The notes: a model not told the origin generated them from the letters alone. Shown: positions 1 through 11,236, counted from the first letter of the stretch. The stretch is DNA of 64,000 nucleotides from CAYFVU01 sp964594775 (GCA_964594775.1 CAZQNO010000007.1:8807-72806); one strand, 5' to 3'. A program made the numbers and translations.

Positions 1-151
1 ATCCCGTCTGAGAGTGCTGAAGCGCTGCGCCGAAGTCCGAGACAGTTCCGTTTACGTTCTGGGAGATAATCCCGGGAAATCGAGGGATTCTCGTCACTAC
101 GGCTTTGTAGATTCGATGTATATTGAGGGGAGGGTCCTCCACAGAGAGTGA
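1..151 (+). CDS. Signal peptidase I (S26 family), C-terminal part only
   Basis: Partial gene entering from the left edge and read in the frame starting at base 2. The visible 49 residues contain the S26 'box E' signature VLGDNPGKSRDSRHYGFV followed by IEGRV, which matches the conserved C-terminal end of bacterial signal peptidase I (GDNxxxSxDSRxxG). The family cleaves signal peptides on the outer face of the inner membrane. The catalytic Ser and Lys lie upstream of the window and cannot be checked. The stop TGA (149-151) overlaps the GTG start of the next gene by 4 bp (GTGA), so the two are probably co-transcribed and translationally coupled. Confidence 0.82.
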   Translation, partial: SRLRVLKRCAEVRDSSVYVLGDNPGKSRDSRHYGFVDSMYIEGRVLHRE

Positions 152-2034
152 AAATCGACAAAACTCGACCGACAACGACAGTTCGTTTCTCCCTCTTCAT
201 TCTCTTTACCGTCCTCTTCGTCATTCTTCTCATTTCTCGTTTTTTTCATGTAATGGTCCTTGATACAAATGAAACCTCGAGCCGGGAAACGCATAAGGCC
301 GAAAATGTCGAACGCGGCCCCATACTCGATCGTTCCGGCAGAATTCTCGCCATACAGACGCGGCTCTACTCCGTAACCGCCTGGCTGCCGAACGTAGAGG
401 ACCCCCGAAAGACCGCCGACCTACTCGCCCCCATCCTCGGCATGGATGCTCCGCAGCTCTATTCCCGATTGAAAGAGGAGACGGGATTTCTCTACATCAG
501 AAGAAAAGTCTCCCCCAGTGTAAGTGAAAAGATCCGTACCCATCTCGACAACGGCGAACTTCCCGGCATTTCCTTAGAAGCGGAATACGGGCGAAATTAT
601 CCCAACAAGGATCTGGCAAGCCATGTACTCGGCTTCGTCGGCACGGACAACCTCGGCCTCGACGGCATCGAGTTGACCTACGAGCAGACCCTCTCTCCCG
701 ACGCTACAGAGGGTATGGAGACCCGCTACGGGAACCAACTCTTCCTTACCCTCGATCTCAATATACAGTACATGGCCGAGGATATCGCCGAAGGGGCCTT
801 CGCAGAACATGATGCCGATGCGGTAACGGTTTTGGTAATGGATGCAAAGAGCGGAGAATTCCTCGCCTGGGCATCGGCTCCCGACTTCGATCCGAACCGT
901 TTTGCCGATGCGGATAAGGAAATGAAGAGTAATCGCCCGCTTACCTTTGCCTACGAACCGGGCTCGGTGTTCAAAGCCTTCTCCATTGCGAGTCTCATGG
1001 AACTGGGAGGGATCACTCCCGACAGCACCTTCTTTTGTGATGGGGCCTATGAGAGAGATTTTTCCGACGACAGGCAGGTGGTTATTAACTGTCTCGGTCG
1101 GCACGGGGAAGTACGCGCCAAGGAAATTCTCAAGTACTCCTGCAACGCCGGTGCCGCCTACGCTTCCGAAACGGTGAGCAAGAGCGATTTCCATCAGAAA
1201 TTGACGGATTTCGGCTTCGGGAGTCCCTCCCACCTTCCCCTCCCAGGAGAAACCGCCGGTCTCCTGCGCGAACCGGAGAAGTGGTCCGGGAGAACAAAAC
1301 CGACCATCGCCATCGGACAGGAAATTTCGGTTTCGGCGCTTCAGATCATTTCCGCAGCCACCGCGTTCACCAACGACGGAGTAATGCTTCAGCCTCACAT
1401 TGTAAAGAAGATCGTTTCATCGGAGGGGAAGATCATCGAAGCGAAGGAAAGAGAACCGTTCAATCGTGTTCTACGGCCGGAAATCGCCAAGGCAATACTC
1501 TACATGATGGAATCGGGCACCGAGCGATCGGGTACCGCCTGGCGGGCAAAAATCCCCAAGGTACGAACATCTGCGAAAACCGGTACGGCGGAAAAAATCG
1601 ATGTCAGGACGGGGAGTTATTCGAAAGAGGTCTTTGTTGCCTCCTGCCTCGGGATCTTCCCTACCGACGATCCCCGCCTAATAATCTATATCGCCATAGA
1701 TTATCCGAAAAAGGGAGAATACCTCGGCGGGAGGATCGCCGCCCCCCTCGTCGGCGAGCTGGGAGAACGGCTGGTCACCTATCTCGGCATACCCACTTCC
1801 GAAGAAACGGTCGTTCACCACTCCGGCGTCATCCGCCTGCCCGACATTCCCGAAATAGAAATCGGTAAAGCTCTTCCCGATTTTTATGGCCTTCCCAAGA
1901 GGCGGCTCCTTCCCCTCCTTCACATCGAAGAGATAGATGTCTTCTTTGAGGGAGAGGGCTGGGTCAAATCTCAGAGTCCGCCGCCGGGAAGCGAAATCAG
2001 AAGAGACATGAAGATTCGGCTGGAGTTCGAATGA
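148..2034 (+). CDS. ftsI: FtsI-type penicillin-binding protein (class B) with C-terminal PASTA domain
   Basis: A 628-aa class B PBP, a septal peptidoglycan transpeptidase that normally works with FtsW. One N-terminal membrane helix (about residues 14-31) is followed by the PBP dimer region and the transpeptidase domain. The active-site motifs are all present: SVFK (Ser273, Lys276), SCN (331-333) and KTG (477-479). The last 60 or so residues (LPDFYGL..., WVKSQSPPPGSEI) look like one PASTA domain, as in SpoVD/PBP2x-type proteins. The start is GTG at 148, overlapping the signal peptidase stop. The usual place for this gene is between ftsL and murF in the dcw cluster. Here that place (near 48860) lacks it, and this copy lies on the opposite strand about 47 kb away. 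Confidence 0.92.
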   Translation: MKIDKTRPTTTVRFSLFILFTVLFVILLISRFFHVMVLDTNETSSRETHKAENVERGPILDRSGRILAIQTRLYSVTAWLPNVEDPRKTADLLAPILGMDAPQLYSRLKEETGFLYIRRKVSPSVSEKIRTHLDNGELPGISLEAEYGRNYPNKDLASHVLGFVGTDNLGLDGIELTYEQTLSPDATEGMETRYGNQLFLTLDLNIQYMAEDIAEGAFAEHDADAVTVLVMDAKSGEFLAWASAPDFDPNRFADADKEMKSNRPLTFAYEPGSVFKAFSIASLMELGGITPDSTFFCDGAYERDFSDDRQVVINCLGRHGEVRAKEILKYSCNAGAAYASETVSKSDFHQKLTDFGFGSPSHLPLPGETAGLLREPEKWSGRTKPTIAIGQEISVSALQIISAATAFTNDGVMLQPHIVKKIVSSEGKIIEAKEREPFNRVLRPEIAKAILYMMESGTERSGTAWRAKIPKVRTSAKTGTAEKIDVRTGSYSKEVFVASCLGIFPTDDPRLIIYIAIDYPKKGEYLGGRIAAPLVGELGERLVTYLGIPTSEETVVHHSGVIRLPDIPEIEIGKALPDFYGLPKRRLLPLLHIEEIDVFFEGEGWVKSQSPPPGSEIRRDMKIRLEFE

Positions 2035-3941
2035 GCTCGTTTTACGAAAAAAACCGTGAAACAATGACGCGAAGATTCCCCGAACTTGAGCGGCACGTGC
2101 AGCAGGGCTTCGGGGATGATTCTCTGCAGATAGCGTGTGAAACCGGCCGGAGCGGTGTTCCTACCGCAAAGATCCGCGGAAGATATCTCCACTCCAAGCT
2201 CGATCCCTGGAGAGAGGCCGAAAGACTCATCGACAGAACCCTCCAAGCCGGCTGCGAGCTCTGTGTGGTCCTCGGCTTCGGTTTCGCCTATCATATTGAA
2301 GCTCTGCTGCGGCGCGACGGACAGGTTTCGATTCTCGTCATCGAGCGGAGGGCTGCAATTCTTCGCACGGCGATGCAAGAGCGCGACCTGTCCGGCCTTT
2401 TTGATAATCCCCGCATACACATCCTCGTCGAAGCCTCGGAAGGAGAAATCCGCTCCGCTCTTGCTTCTCACGGACGGTCCCGCATCTGCCTTATCGACCT
2501 CGAACAATTTGTGAGAGAGGACCCGGACTACTATCGACGAGCAGCCTCCCTCGTCGAAGAATTGCGCTCTCGGCGCAGCGTAAATATGGCAACGCTCAAG
2601 CGCTTCGGTCGACTCTGGATACGCAACCTCGCATGGAATCTGGATCGTCTTGCCGAGGCGAAAGACGTGGCACGTCTGGAGAATGCAGCGAAGGGTATTC
2701 CCGTCCTTCTTCTTGCAGCCGGACCGGGCCTGGACGAGATCCTCCCCCTTATCGATGAAATGAGAAAGCGAATGGTCCTCGTAGCGGTGGATACCGCCGC
2801 GGGGGCCCTTGCCTCCGTCAACCAGGTTGCGGACATTGTCGTGGTCGTAGACCCGCAGTATTGGAACACCCGCCATTTAGATGCGCTTTTTAGAACCGAG
2901 TTGCCCCTGCAGACCGGTAAAACCGCGCGGGGGCGCAAAAAAAGCATCTTCGTTTCCGAGTCTTCGACCCATCCGCGTATCTTTCGTCTTCCCCATGCCG
3001 GGCTCTACTTCGGTGCCTCCCTCTTTCCCCTCGGTGCATACTTGGAAGAGGTCCTTGGGGAAAAGCGAAAACTGGGGGCCGGCGGCTCCGTCGCCACCAC
3101 TGCGTGGGACGTATGCAGACTAATCGGCGCTTCGGAGATATTTCTTGCCGGCTTAGATCTCGGCTTTCCCGGCGGGCAGACTCACTACAAAGGAGGCTTT
3201 TTCGAAGAACGACTGCACGGTCTCACCGACCGGCTCAGTCCCTACTCCCACAGCATCTATCGCTACATCATGGAGGGGAGTCCCTCCCGGTATCCCAACT
3301 ACGCGGGGGGAACGACCCTCACCGACCGCCGGCTTGCCGTCTACCGCAGGTGGTTCGAAGAGCAGCTTTCCATGAACGGCGATCCGAAGACCTATAATCT
3401 CAATCGCTTTGCCACACGAATAGAGGGAATCGAGCACCGCCCCCTGGACCGCCTCTTTGCCCTACCGGAACGAAGAGAGGAGATAGATTCGGCATTTGCC
3501 GCTCTATCGGGCCGCTGCGAGCCGGAGAGAGCGAAACCGTCTGAGGACCCGTCTTTAGAGGAGCGCAGAGAAGCCCTTCGTGATCGTTCTCTCGCCCTCA
3601 TTGACGAGCTCTCCGGCCTGTATACCATTGCCGGAAGAGGACTTCATGAGATCGATAAAATCCGCATCCCCGGTGACCCTGTCGATCTCGGCCTCCTCGA
3701 CAAGGTCGACCAAGAGATACTCACTTCCTCCGGTAAGGGCTTGGCGGAATTCATCATTCAACCCATTTTAGAGGAGATTCTCACCTCCGAGGAAGGTGAG
3801 GGAATTCTAGATGACAGGGAAAGGAGAGAGATAGTATTCGAGAGATCCAGGCGAATATATGAGCAGATATGCATTTCTGCCGAATATCACATCCGCCTTT
3901 TCCGCCGCAGCCTTTTCCAGAGAAAAAGGAAAAACGGTTAA
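2031..3941 (+). CDS. DUF115 / MptE-like (motility accessory factor family) protein
   Basis: A 636-aa protein whose middle part, starting near residue 225 (LLLAAGPGLDEIL ... VAVDTAAGAL ... DIVVVVDPQYWN), matches the DUF115 (PF01973, 6-hydroxymethylpterin pyrophosphokinase-like) fold. This fold is also found in flagellin-modifying Maf proteins and in many spirochaete and Leptospira proteins. The N-terminal part has a second Rossmann-like stretch (VVLGFGFAYHIEALL). ATG at 2031 overlaps the ftsI stop (ATGA), so it is coupled to ftsI. The likely role is modification of a glycan or nonulosonic-acid pathway or of flagellin, but the substrate cannot be read from the sequence. No flagellin gene lies in the window. 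Confidence 0.7.
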   Translation: MSSFYEKNRETMTRRFPELERHVQQGFGDDSLQIACETGRSGVPTAKIRGRYLHSKLDPWREAERLIDRTLQAGCELCVVLGFGFAYHIEALLRRDGQVSILVIERRAAILRTAMQERDLSGLFDNPRIHILVEASEGEIRSALASHGRSRICLIDLEQFVREDPDYYRRAASLVEELRSRRSVNMATLKRFGRLWIRNLAWNLDRLAEAKDVARLENAAKGIPVLLLAAGPGLDEILPLIDEMRKRMVLVAVDTAAGALASVNQVADIVVVVDPQYWNTRHLDALFRTELPLQTGKTARGRKKSIFVSESSTHPRIFRLPHAGLYFGASLFPLGAYLEEVLGEKRKLGAGGSVATTAWDVCRLIGASEIFLAGLDLGFPGGQTHYKGGFFEERLHGLTDRLSPYSHSIYRYIMEGSPSRYPNYAGGTTLTDRRLAVYRRWFEEQLSMNGDPKTYNLNRFATRIEGIEHRPLDRLFALPERREEIDSAFAALSGRCEPERAKPSEDPSLEERREALRDRSLALIDELSGLYTIAGRGLHEIDKIRIPGDPVDLGLLDKVDQEILTSSGKGLAEFIIQPILEEILTSEEGEGILDDRERREIVFERSRRIYEQICISAEYHIRLFRRSLFQRKRKNG

Positions 3942-4000
3942 AGAATTAGCGCCTCGTTCCGACACTATTAGTGTTAGGGCATAAACGCCTTTGCAATCTA

Positions 4001-4041
4001 ACGGTATGCTGAAATAAACGTCCAGGCATACCGTTTTTTTT
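4001..4041 (+). terminator. Rho-independent terminator
   Basis: A perfect 9-bp stem, ACGGTATGC (4001-4009) with GCATACCGT (4026-4034), a 16-nt loop and a run of eight T (4034-4041). It lies 59 bp after the DUF115 stop and ends the plus-strand operon. The T-run touches the stop codon of the convergent CheA-like gene. On the minus strand the same hairpin has no good T-run, so it looks one-directional. A smaller hairpin (ACACT/AGTGT, about 3962-3974) upstream has no T-run. Confidence 0.85.
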
Positions 4042-5971
4042 ATATTGTCACGATTGAGGGGCTCAGATAGGTAAACTCGGTACCCGAACCGCTGATCTTC
4101 ATCTTGTGAAGGTAGGGACTTCCCTCGATGTAGAGGGTAAGACGGTCTTCGGGGATCTCCTTCTTGAACATCAGTTCATCGACCAACAACACTGCTTCCT
4201 TATCGAGGTAGGAGAGCACCAGACCGGTGGAGTCTGAGGGACTCACGTCCGTGCGGTAGAGCCTGCCCTCCAGGGTGAACACGGGAAGGCTGTTCCAGAG
4301 CAGCGCTCCGTTTTCGTCGGCGCTGAAGACCCCCTCTTCGGTTTTTACGGTACTGCGGATGTGTCTTGCGGGAACGGCGATGAACCTTCCTCCGCAGCGC
4401 ACGATCTGCAGAGTCATGAGGGTAAAGCCGGCCGGCATTTCGATGGTGAATGTTGTTCCCTCCACATCGCTTTCCACCGAAAGACCTCCCCCCTCGAACC
4501 GGCGTATCTTCTGGAAGACCAAATCCAATCCGTATCCCCTTCCGGAGGTCTCGGTGGCGTCATTCAAGGTGGTGAGTCCGGGATAAACGAGAAAGCGGAT
4601 AAGGTCTTCCTCTCCTTCCGGTAGCTCGTCGATGCGAATTCCCTGCCTCTTCGCCCGTTCAAGCAGGAGGTCTTTTTGTATGCCGCGGCCGTCGTCGCCG
4701 ACCGACACGTAGAGCTTTCCCTCCTCCTGCCTTGCCTTTATGAGGATGAGTCCCGCCTCCGCCTTCCCTTTGGACAGGCGCTCATCGGGTCTTTCTATTC
4801 CATGGTCGAGGGCGTTACGGATGAGATGCACCACGATCTCCGACAGAATCTCCGCCGCACGCCTGTCGACCCGAATTCCGCTTCCTTCGAGCGTCAATTC
4901 CGCATGTTTATCGAGCTTCGCCGCAAGATCGCGGACCATCCTAAAGTGGGGCAGAAAAACCTTTCCCAGGTCAACCATGCTGAGACGCGCGGCGAAATCC
5001 TCCAGGCCGTCTACCAGCTGTCTTAGCGAATCTATCTGCTCCTTTTCTTTGGGAACGTGACGGCTCAAGCGATGGATACGGATCTTCAGTTCATCAATGT
5101 AGCCGTTGAGACTGTCCAAATCGCCGGCACTTATTCTGAGAGAAATTTCACCGGATGAGCGCTCCCATTCGGTTTTTCCCACCTGTCGGTAGAGTACGCT
5201 TTCGAAGGAAAGTGGAGACAGGAGAATTCGTTCCACTTGATCCACGTTTACCGCCCGGTAGATTTTCGCATCCTCGGCGCTTCCCGTACAGAAAAAGCTA
5301 ATGCTGCGGTATTTCGCTTCATTCGCTTGCTCTTCGTGACCGCTCCCGAAGGGCGGGTTTGTGCGGACAACCTGTAAGAGCTGCTCGAGATTGTTGAGAA
5401 TGAGGTAGCCCTTAGCGTAGCTGATAGGCGTATCTTCTTCTAAATACACGGTTATGCGGAGAAAGCGTTCTCCCCGCTCTCTCGCTTCGTGCAAAAGTTC
5501 CCGCTCGAAATCGCTGAAATCCGGTATAAAATCGAAGACTCCCTCACCTTCAGGTTGAGCGGTTTTTCCGCCGGTCTCATCGTTTGGCTCTTCACCTGTC
5601 GCCTCTTTTTCTTCCGTTTCTTCCGTTTCTGCTTCGAAGCCGCTCTGGTCCTTTCGCAGAGTGAACATTTCCTGTATTCGATCTAGATGGGAGAAGAGAA
5701 AATCGAAAGCCTTCTTGTCGAGAATGCTGCTGCCCGATTCCAGCTCCTCCAGTCGTGATTCCAGCTCATGGGCAGCCTTGGCGATTTCGGTTTCATTGAG
5801 ATAGGACGCTTCGGATTTCAGAGAATGGGCATTGCGAAATGCCTGGGTACGCAGTTTTGTGGATTTGGGTTCCTGCTCGAGACGAAGGAGAAGGGAATTA
5901 AGATTCTGTAGGTAATTCGCCCCATCGGCGAGAAACGAAACATAGAGGGCTCTGTTATCCTGCGAATTCAT
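4040..5971 (-). CDS. CheA-like hybrid-free chemotaxis histidine kinase
   Basis: A 643-aa protein with full CheA architecture. The N-terminal Hpt domain carries FRNAHSLKSEA with phospho-acceptor His49. The Gly of the usual HSxKG is Ser here. An acidic linker (110-140) is followed by a P2-like domain (about 165-265, RITVYLEEDTPISYAKGYL), a P3 dimerisation helix pair, and a HATPase domain with N box (HLIRNALDHGIE), G1 (DDGRGI) and G2 (SGRGYGLD). The end is a CheW-like P5 domain (FTLMTLQIVRCGGRFIAVP). ATG at 5971 is preceded by AAGGGGAG and overlaps the J-protein gene by 17 bp. No cheY, cheB, cheR or receptor gene is beside it, so it may be a second, specialised CheA of the spirochaete rather than the main chemotaxis kinase. 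Confidence 0.85.
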   Translation of the reverse strand: MNSQDNRALYVSFLADGANYLQNLNSLLLRLEQEPKSTKLRTQAFRNAHSLKSEASYLNETEIAKAAHELESRLEELESGSSILDKKAFDFLFSHLDRIQEMFTLRKDQSGFEAETEETEEKEATGEEPNDETGGKTAQPEGEGVFDFIPDFSDFERELLHEARERGERFLRITVYLEEDTPISYAKGYLILNNLEQLLQVVRTNPPFGSGHEEQANEAKYRSISFFCTGSAEDAKIYRAVNVDQVERILLSPLSFESVLYRQVGKTEWERSSGEISLRISAGDLDSLNGYIDELKIRIHRLSRHVPKEKEQIDSLRQLVDGLEDFAARLSMVDLGKVFLPHFRMVRDLAAKLDKHAELTLEGSGIRVDRRAAEILSEIVVHLIRNALDHGIERPDERLSKGKAEAGLILIKARQEEGKLYVSVGDDGRGIQKDLLLERAKRQGIRIDELPEGEEDLIRFLVYPGLTTLNDATETSGRGYGLDLVFQKIRRFEGGGLSVESDVEGTTFTIEMPAGFTLMTLQIVRCGGRFIAVPARHIRSTVKTEEGVFSADENGALLWNSLPVFTLEGRLYRTDVSPSDSTGLVLSYLDKEAVLLVDELMFKKEIPEDRLTLYIEGSPYLHKMKISGSGTEFTYLSPSIVTI

Positions 5972-6603
5972 GGTACTCCCCTTCCTTCCCCAATCGCGCG
6001 AAAATCGAAAGGGACCTCGTTCGTATCTCTCTGTCGGTGGACTTCATTCCCATGACGAGAATTGCACTGAAACCGCGGCGGCGGCCTATTCGTTCAACCG
6101 CGTCGAGGACGGCGAGTTTCACCTGTCTACTTCCCGCGCCGAAAAGCCTCGATAATTGGTCACAAGACTGAATAATCTTCAATCTTCCCACCGCCTCAAC
6201 GGCGGCAATCACCACCATCTCCGATTCGTCGAAGAAGGCATTCTTGAGGTAGTAGTAGGCACCCTTCTTTCCGGTAAAACCGAGCCTTTTTGCCGCGAAG
6301 GCCCGCATCTCCGCAACCATTCCCTCGCTCACGAGTTTCCCAAGAGAGTGCAGGTCGGGCTGTGCTGATGCGGGTTTTGCCCTTGGTCTAAGGCCGTTGC
6401 GTTCCCGTACGGGAAAATCGACGTAGTTTTTCTTCCGCTTTCTTACCGACAGGACCTTATAGGCGGCAACGACCTTTCGGAATTCATCCCCCGTCGCCGG
6501 ATCCTTCGTCACATCGGGATGATACTGTTTCGCAAGCCTGCGGTAGGCCCGTTTTATCTCATCGAGTCCGGCGCCGGCCTCCAAACCCAGGGCGCGATAG
6601 AGT

Positions 6604-6617
<14 letters not shown>
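5955..6617 (-). CDS. J-domain protein with C-terminal HEAT-like repeats
   Basis: About 220 aa. Residues 6-70 form a J domain with helix II (LDEIKRAYRRLAKQY) and the HPD motif required to stimulate Hsp70 ATPase. There is no G/F region or zinc finger, so it is not classical DnaJ. The remainder (about 90-220) reads as HEAT-like helical repeats (VVIAAVEAVGRLKI..., VKLAVLDAVERIG..., REIRTRSLSIFARLG). No ATG fits. I chose TTG at 6617 because AGGAG lies 7 nt upstream, while the TTG at 6623 is too close to it. It overlaps the Hsp70 stop by 14 bp, so it is likely the dedicated co-chaperone of that Hsp70. Confidence 0.82.
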
Positions 6618-8297
<1,680 letters not shown>

Positions 8298-8301
<4 letters not shown>

Positions 8302-8924
8302 CTATGTTTCTCCTCCATTAGGGTAATCATCAAATTTACTTCTCCAAGGGTTGCGCCGACTCTCGCTGCGATGAGCTCCGAGGAGAGCCCCTGTTCATGG
8401 AGCTCCCTCACCTGCGCTCTCATGCCGGAGAGTCCGCAATCGCCGGCTTTTTTTTCTCCAGGCACATTCCCATTCTCTTTTTCCGTTTCGCCGTTCACCG
8501 CCGCAGGGCTATTTTTCTCCGGCTGCCGCCCCTTTCCCTCGAAATCGAGCTCGCTAGAGCGGTCTTCACGGTCTTCGGTCTTTTTCTTTTCCAACGAAGG
8601 CTGATTTGCTACTCTAGGCTTTATCCTGCTGTAGGTAGCGCTGCTCATAGTAAATGTATCGGTCGATTTTTGCAGAAGCCTGATACGTCTGTCCGCTTCC
8701 TCGATCGTCTTCGCTAGACGCGTTATCCGCTCCTCGATAATATTGATGTTTCTATCGGCGGTTTGGTTGAGTTCAACGATCATCTCCTCGAGCTCTCCCC
8801 GTATTTCCGCGAGAATCCGAACGGAGGTATCCCTTTTTTTAATTTTCGAATTCAAATAAAAATAGAGGAGGGCAACAAGGACGAGGTTTATGGCCACTCC
8901 GATGAAAAGCACCGTCAGCTGCAT
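8298..8924 (-). CDS. Membrane-anchored coiled-coil protein, DUF6115-like C-terminus
   Basis: A 208-aa protein of unknown function. One N-terminal membrane helix (residues about 3-25, LTVLFIGVAINLVLVALLYFYL) is followed by a cytoplasmic-type coiled coil (30-90), a charged low-complexity linker (105-165) and a small helix-turn-helix-like C-terminus (LHEQGLSSELIAARVGATLGEVNLMITL). That last pattern resembles the DUF6115-type tail found in proteins coded next to flagellar/FapA genes in Bacillota and spirochaetes. It lies between the 112-aa gene and the Hsp70 gene with 4-bp spacing or overlap, so it shares their transcript. Confidence 0.6.
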
Positions 8925-8928
8925 GATC

Positions 8929-9267
8929 TTAACCTGAAATGTCTATATTTTTCCCGAGATCCGGATCCTCAAAAAAGTTCTTCTTTTTCCCCTTTTCTCT
9001 CCCGCTCCCGGCCTGTTCTTCCTTGGCCTCTCTCTTCTGTTCCCCCTGTTCAAAACTCCCTTCCTGGTGATCTTTTATCCTGCCGCTCTCCTGCTGGAGT
9101 TCATTCGTATGCAGTACCGTCTCGTCGTTGAGTCTCGCCTGTTTCGCAAGTTCCGCTCCCCGGGCCTCCTGTTGGAGGACCGCGCCTTCCTTTAAGGCGG
9201 CCTGTTCCTTGCCTATCTGACTGAGTCTGACGAATAAGGTCTGTAGATCAATCGGTTGGAGCGACAT
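8929..9267 (-). CDS. Small conserved hypothetical protein of the fapA locus
   Basis: A 112-aa charged protein rich in Gln, Glu and Lys, predicted helical, with no membrane segment or signal peptide. It opens with MSLQPIDLQTLFVRLSQIGK and then becomes low-complexity (KREAKEEQAG). It overlaps the fapA stop by 20 bp, so its translation is probably coupled to it. I do not recognise a characterised family. Small proteins of this look accompany DUF342 genes in spirochaete flagellar clusters. Confidence 0.55.
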   Translation of the reverse strand: MSLQPIDLQTLFVRLSQIGKEQAALKEGAVLQQEARGAELAKQARLNDETVLHTNELQQESGRIKDHQEGSFEQGEQKREAKEEQAGSGREKGKKKNFFEDPDLGKNIDISG

Positions 9268-11209
9268 GGCCCTTTTGTGAATAGTCCTCCTCTAAGGGGA
9301 TATATTTGGTGGTTGTTACCAGATTCTTCTCCAGGATGTAGGTCAACTGCCGCTGCTCGTTCCGTACTATGTGGCTCTGGTCCTTGATGATGATCTTAAC
9401 TCCCGGGAAGACCCGGTCCGATGCGGAAACACGGCCTTTGACCTTGAGCCCGGCGAGATAATTTTGAATATCCTCGAGCTCCTTCTCCTTCTCCACCTTT
9501 TCCGCTTCCCTCTCCTTCTTTTTATCGACAACCTCTTTGAGATACTGGATTTTTTCTTTCGGCAGCTTATCCTCGCTCTTTTTCTTGAGAGCTTGTATCG
9601 TTGCGATATCTTGATTGATCTTTTCCAACTCCTCGGTAAGGGCCTCTAAGCTTTCATTCAATTCTGCGATGCGCTCGGTACTCTTCGGATCGAAACCTAC
9701 CTCGAGAATGGTCTCCGAACCGCTGAGCGAACCGAGTGTCTTCGCGTGAATTTCCTCCGCCGCCCGCAGTCGTCCGCCGACAATTGTTGCCCGTTTACCC
9801 TGACAGATTATCCTTTTGTTCGCGTCGACGTGGGAATTGACGATACCGTCGGAGGCGAGTGCCAGCTCTCCCGCCTCTACATGGGCGTTCTCAATGAACT
9901 TCGCATACACGCCCTTTCCGGCCCGCACGGAACCTTCATTCTTTCCTGCAATACCTTGGTGAACGAGGATGTCTCCCTCTGCATCCAGCTCGGCCTTGCC
10001 CACGGTGCCCATTACTTCAATATTACCGGAAGCCTTTACCTTAAAGCCGTCCTCTACACTGCCCTTCACCATAACGGTTCCCAGGAAGGTGACGTTTCCG
10101 CCGGTCTTGAGATTTACGTCGCCGTCCACCACATAGACCGGTTCGACGTTTAATTTTCCCGCCTGCAGAATAACTTGACCGTTGATTTCGGCGATGGCCG
10201 TGTTTCCGTCGTCGGAGAGGCGAACGTTCTTGCCTATCTGCAGTTCAACGTCTTTTCCGCCCTTCGCCTGCAGATACTTTCCCGTTACCGTCCGGCCGGG
10301 GGTACCCGCTTCCAGCGGAATCTTCTTTGCAAGGCTCTGTCCCTCAACCACATTCTGAATGAGATTGGACTCCTTGAAATCCACCCTGCCGTTCTTCTCT
10401 TTCAGTTTGACTTTGTTTTTATCGACTTCGAAATTGTAGACTATCCGCGCGTCCGCTCCGTTGACCGGACTGCTGCCTTCGGCAGCGAGAATTGCATCGT
10501 CATAGCGGGGCAGATCGATAAAGCCGCGGATTTCATCTTCTTTGATGCCGTATATCACCCCATTGTTCTTAAGGAAGGCTACGACCCCTTCGAAGGTGGG
10601 GTCCGATCCGTTCTTGCCGGGAGGCCGGGCGACAATATAGGCTTTCATATCGAAATCGGTAATATCGAGGGTCAAAACCGAATCGTTGGCCGGGTTGTAC
10701 GCATATTCACCGATCTTTATGTACTGGTCGTCCTCGTTCTTCACCGCCTTCTGGAGTAAGCCTTTATCGAAGTCCGATATCCCCCGTTTTTCCAGCTGCG
10801 CAAGAGCCTGCGGGAGTGTGGCGCTTGTTCCGTCTCCCTGCGGCGGTCTTACCTTTACAAAAACCCCTTCGGGGAAGAAGCGGATAATCGCCAAACCGTC
10901 GACATCCTTGACTCCTTCCTCGGCATCGTCGAAACCGAGATCGAAATTCGCCTCGCCGAGATCGACTTCGGCGGTCTCGACGGCCGGATAGGCGACAATC
11001 ACACAGTTACGCTTTCCCACGCCAAAGGAGCCTTTTTTCCCAGGGTCACGTATCTCGTATTCAATATTCTTTATGGGTAATGAGAGTTCTATGGCCGCCT
11101 GCCGTAGAGCGTCGTCTAAATTCTCCCCCTCGACTTGCACCCACTTGCGCTTACGGTCCTCTTCGGCCTGGGCCTTCATGAATTCTCTCAGTTTTGCCAG
11201 CTCTACCAC
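9248..11209 (-). CDS. FapA/DUF342 family polymer-forming-like protein with Jag-N domain
   Basis: About 653 aa. The N-terminus has a Jag-N-like domain (WVQVEGENLDDALRQAAIEL ... KGSFGVGKR). Next come the FapA N-terminal domain and a long beta-helix-like region (VEPVYVVDGDVNLKTGGNVTFLG ... SGNIEVMGTVGKAELDAEGDILV) typical of DUF342. A coiled coil (about 520-590) and a short beta tail close the protein. Members often sit in flagellar operons next to fliA/whiG, and in Vibrio the homologue affects signalling, but the exact role is unknown. The longest reading begins with GTG at 11227. I prefer GTG at 11209 because GGGGGTG lies 5 nt upstream of it. Confidence 0.82.
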   Translation of the reverse strand: MVELAKLREFMKAQAEEDRKRKWVQVEGENLDDALRQAAIELSLPIKNIEYEIRDPGKKGSFGVGKRNCVIVAYPAVETAEVDLGEANFDLGFDDAEEGVKDVDGLAIIRFFPEGVFVKVRPPQGDGTSATLPQALAQLEKRGISDFDKGLLQKAVKNEDDQYIKIGEYAYNPANDSVLTLDITDFDMKAYIVARPPGKNGSDPTFEGVVAFLKNNGVIYGIKEDEIRGFIDLPRYDDAILAAEGSSPVNGADARIVYNFEVDKNKVKLKEKNGRVDFKESNLIQNVVEGQSLAKKIPLEAGTPGRTVTGKYLQAKGGKDVELQIGKNVRLSDDGNTAIAEINGQVILQAGKLNVEPVYVVDGDVNLKTGGNVTFLGTVMVKGSVEDGFKVKASGNIEVMGTVGKAELDAEGDILVHQGIAGKNEGSVRAGKGVYAKFIENAHVEAGELALASDGIVNSHVDANKRIICQGKRATIVGGRLRAAEEIHAKTLGSLSGSETILEVGFDPKSTERIAELNESLEALTEELEKINQDIATIQALKKKSEDKLPKEKIQYLKEVVDKKKEREAEKVEKEKELEDIQNYLAGLKVKGRVSASDRVFPGVKIIIKDQSHIVRNEQRQLTYILEKNLVTTTKYIPLEEDYSQKGHVAPTD

Positions 11210-11236
11210 TATTGCACCCCCGTACACCGGGTATAT

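Noticed and set aside
574..1398. Long minus-strand open frame inside the PBP gene
   Set aside because: It lies wholly antisense to a clear ftsI, has no family sequence and no ribosome site. It follows from codon bias in a GC-rich gene.
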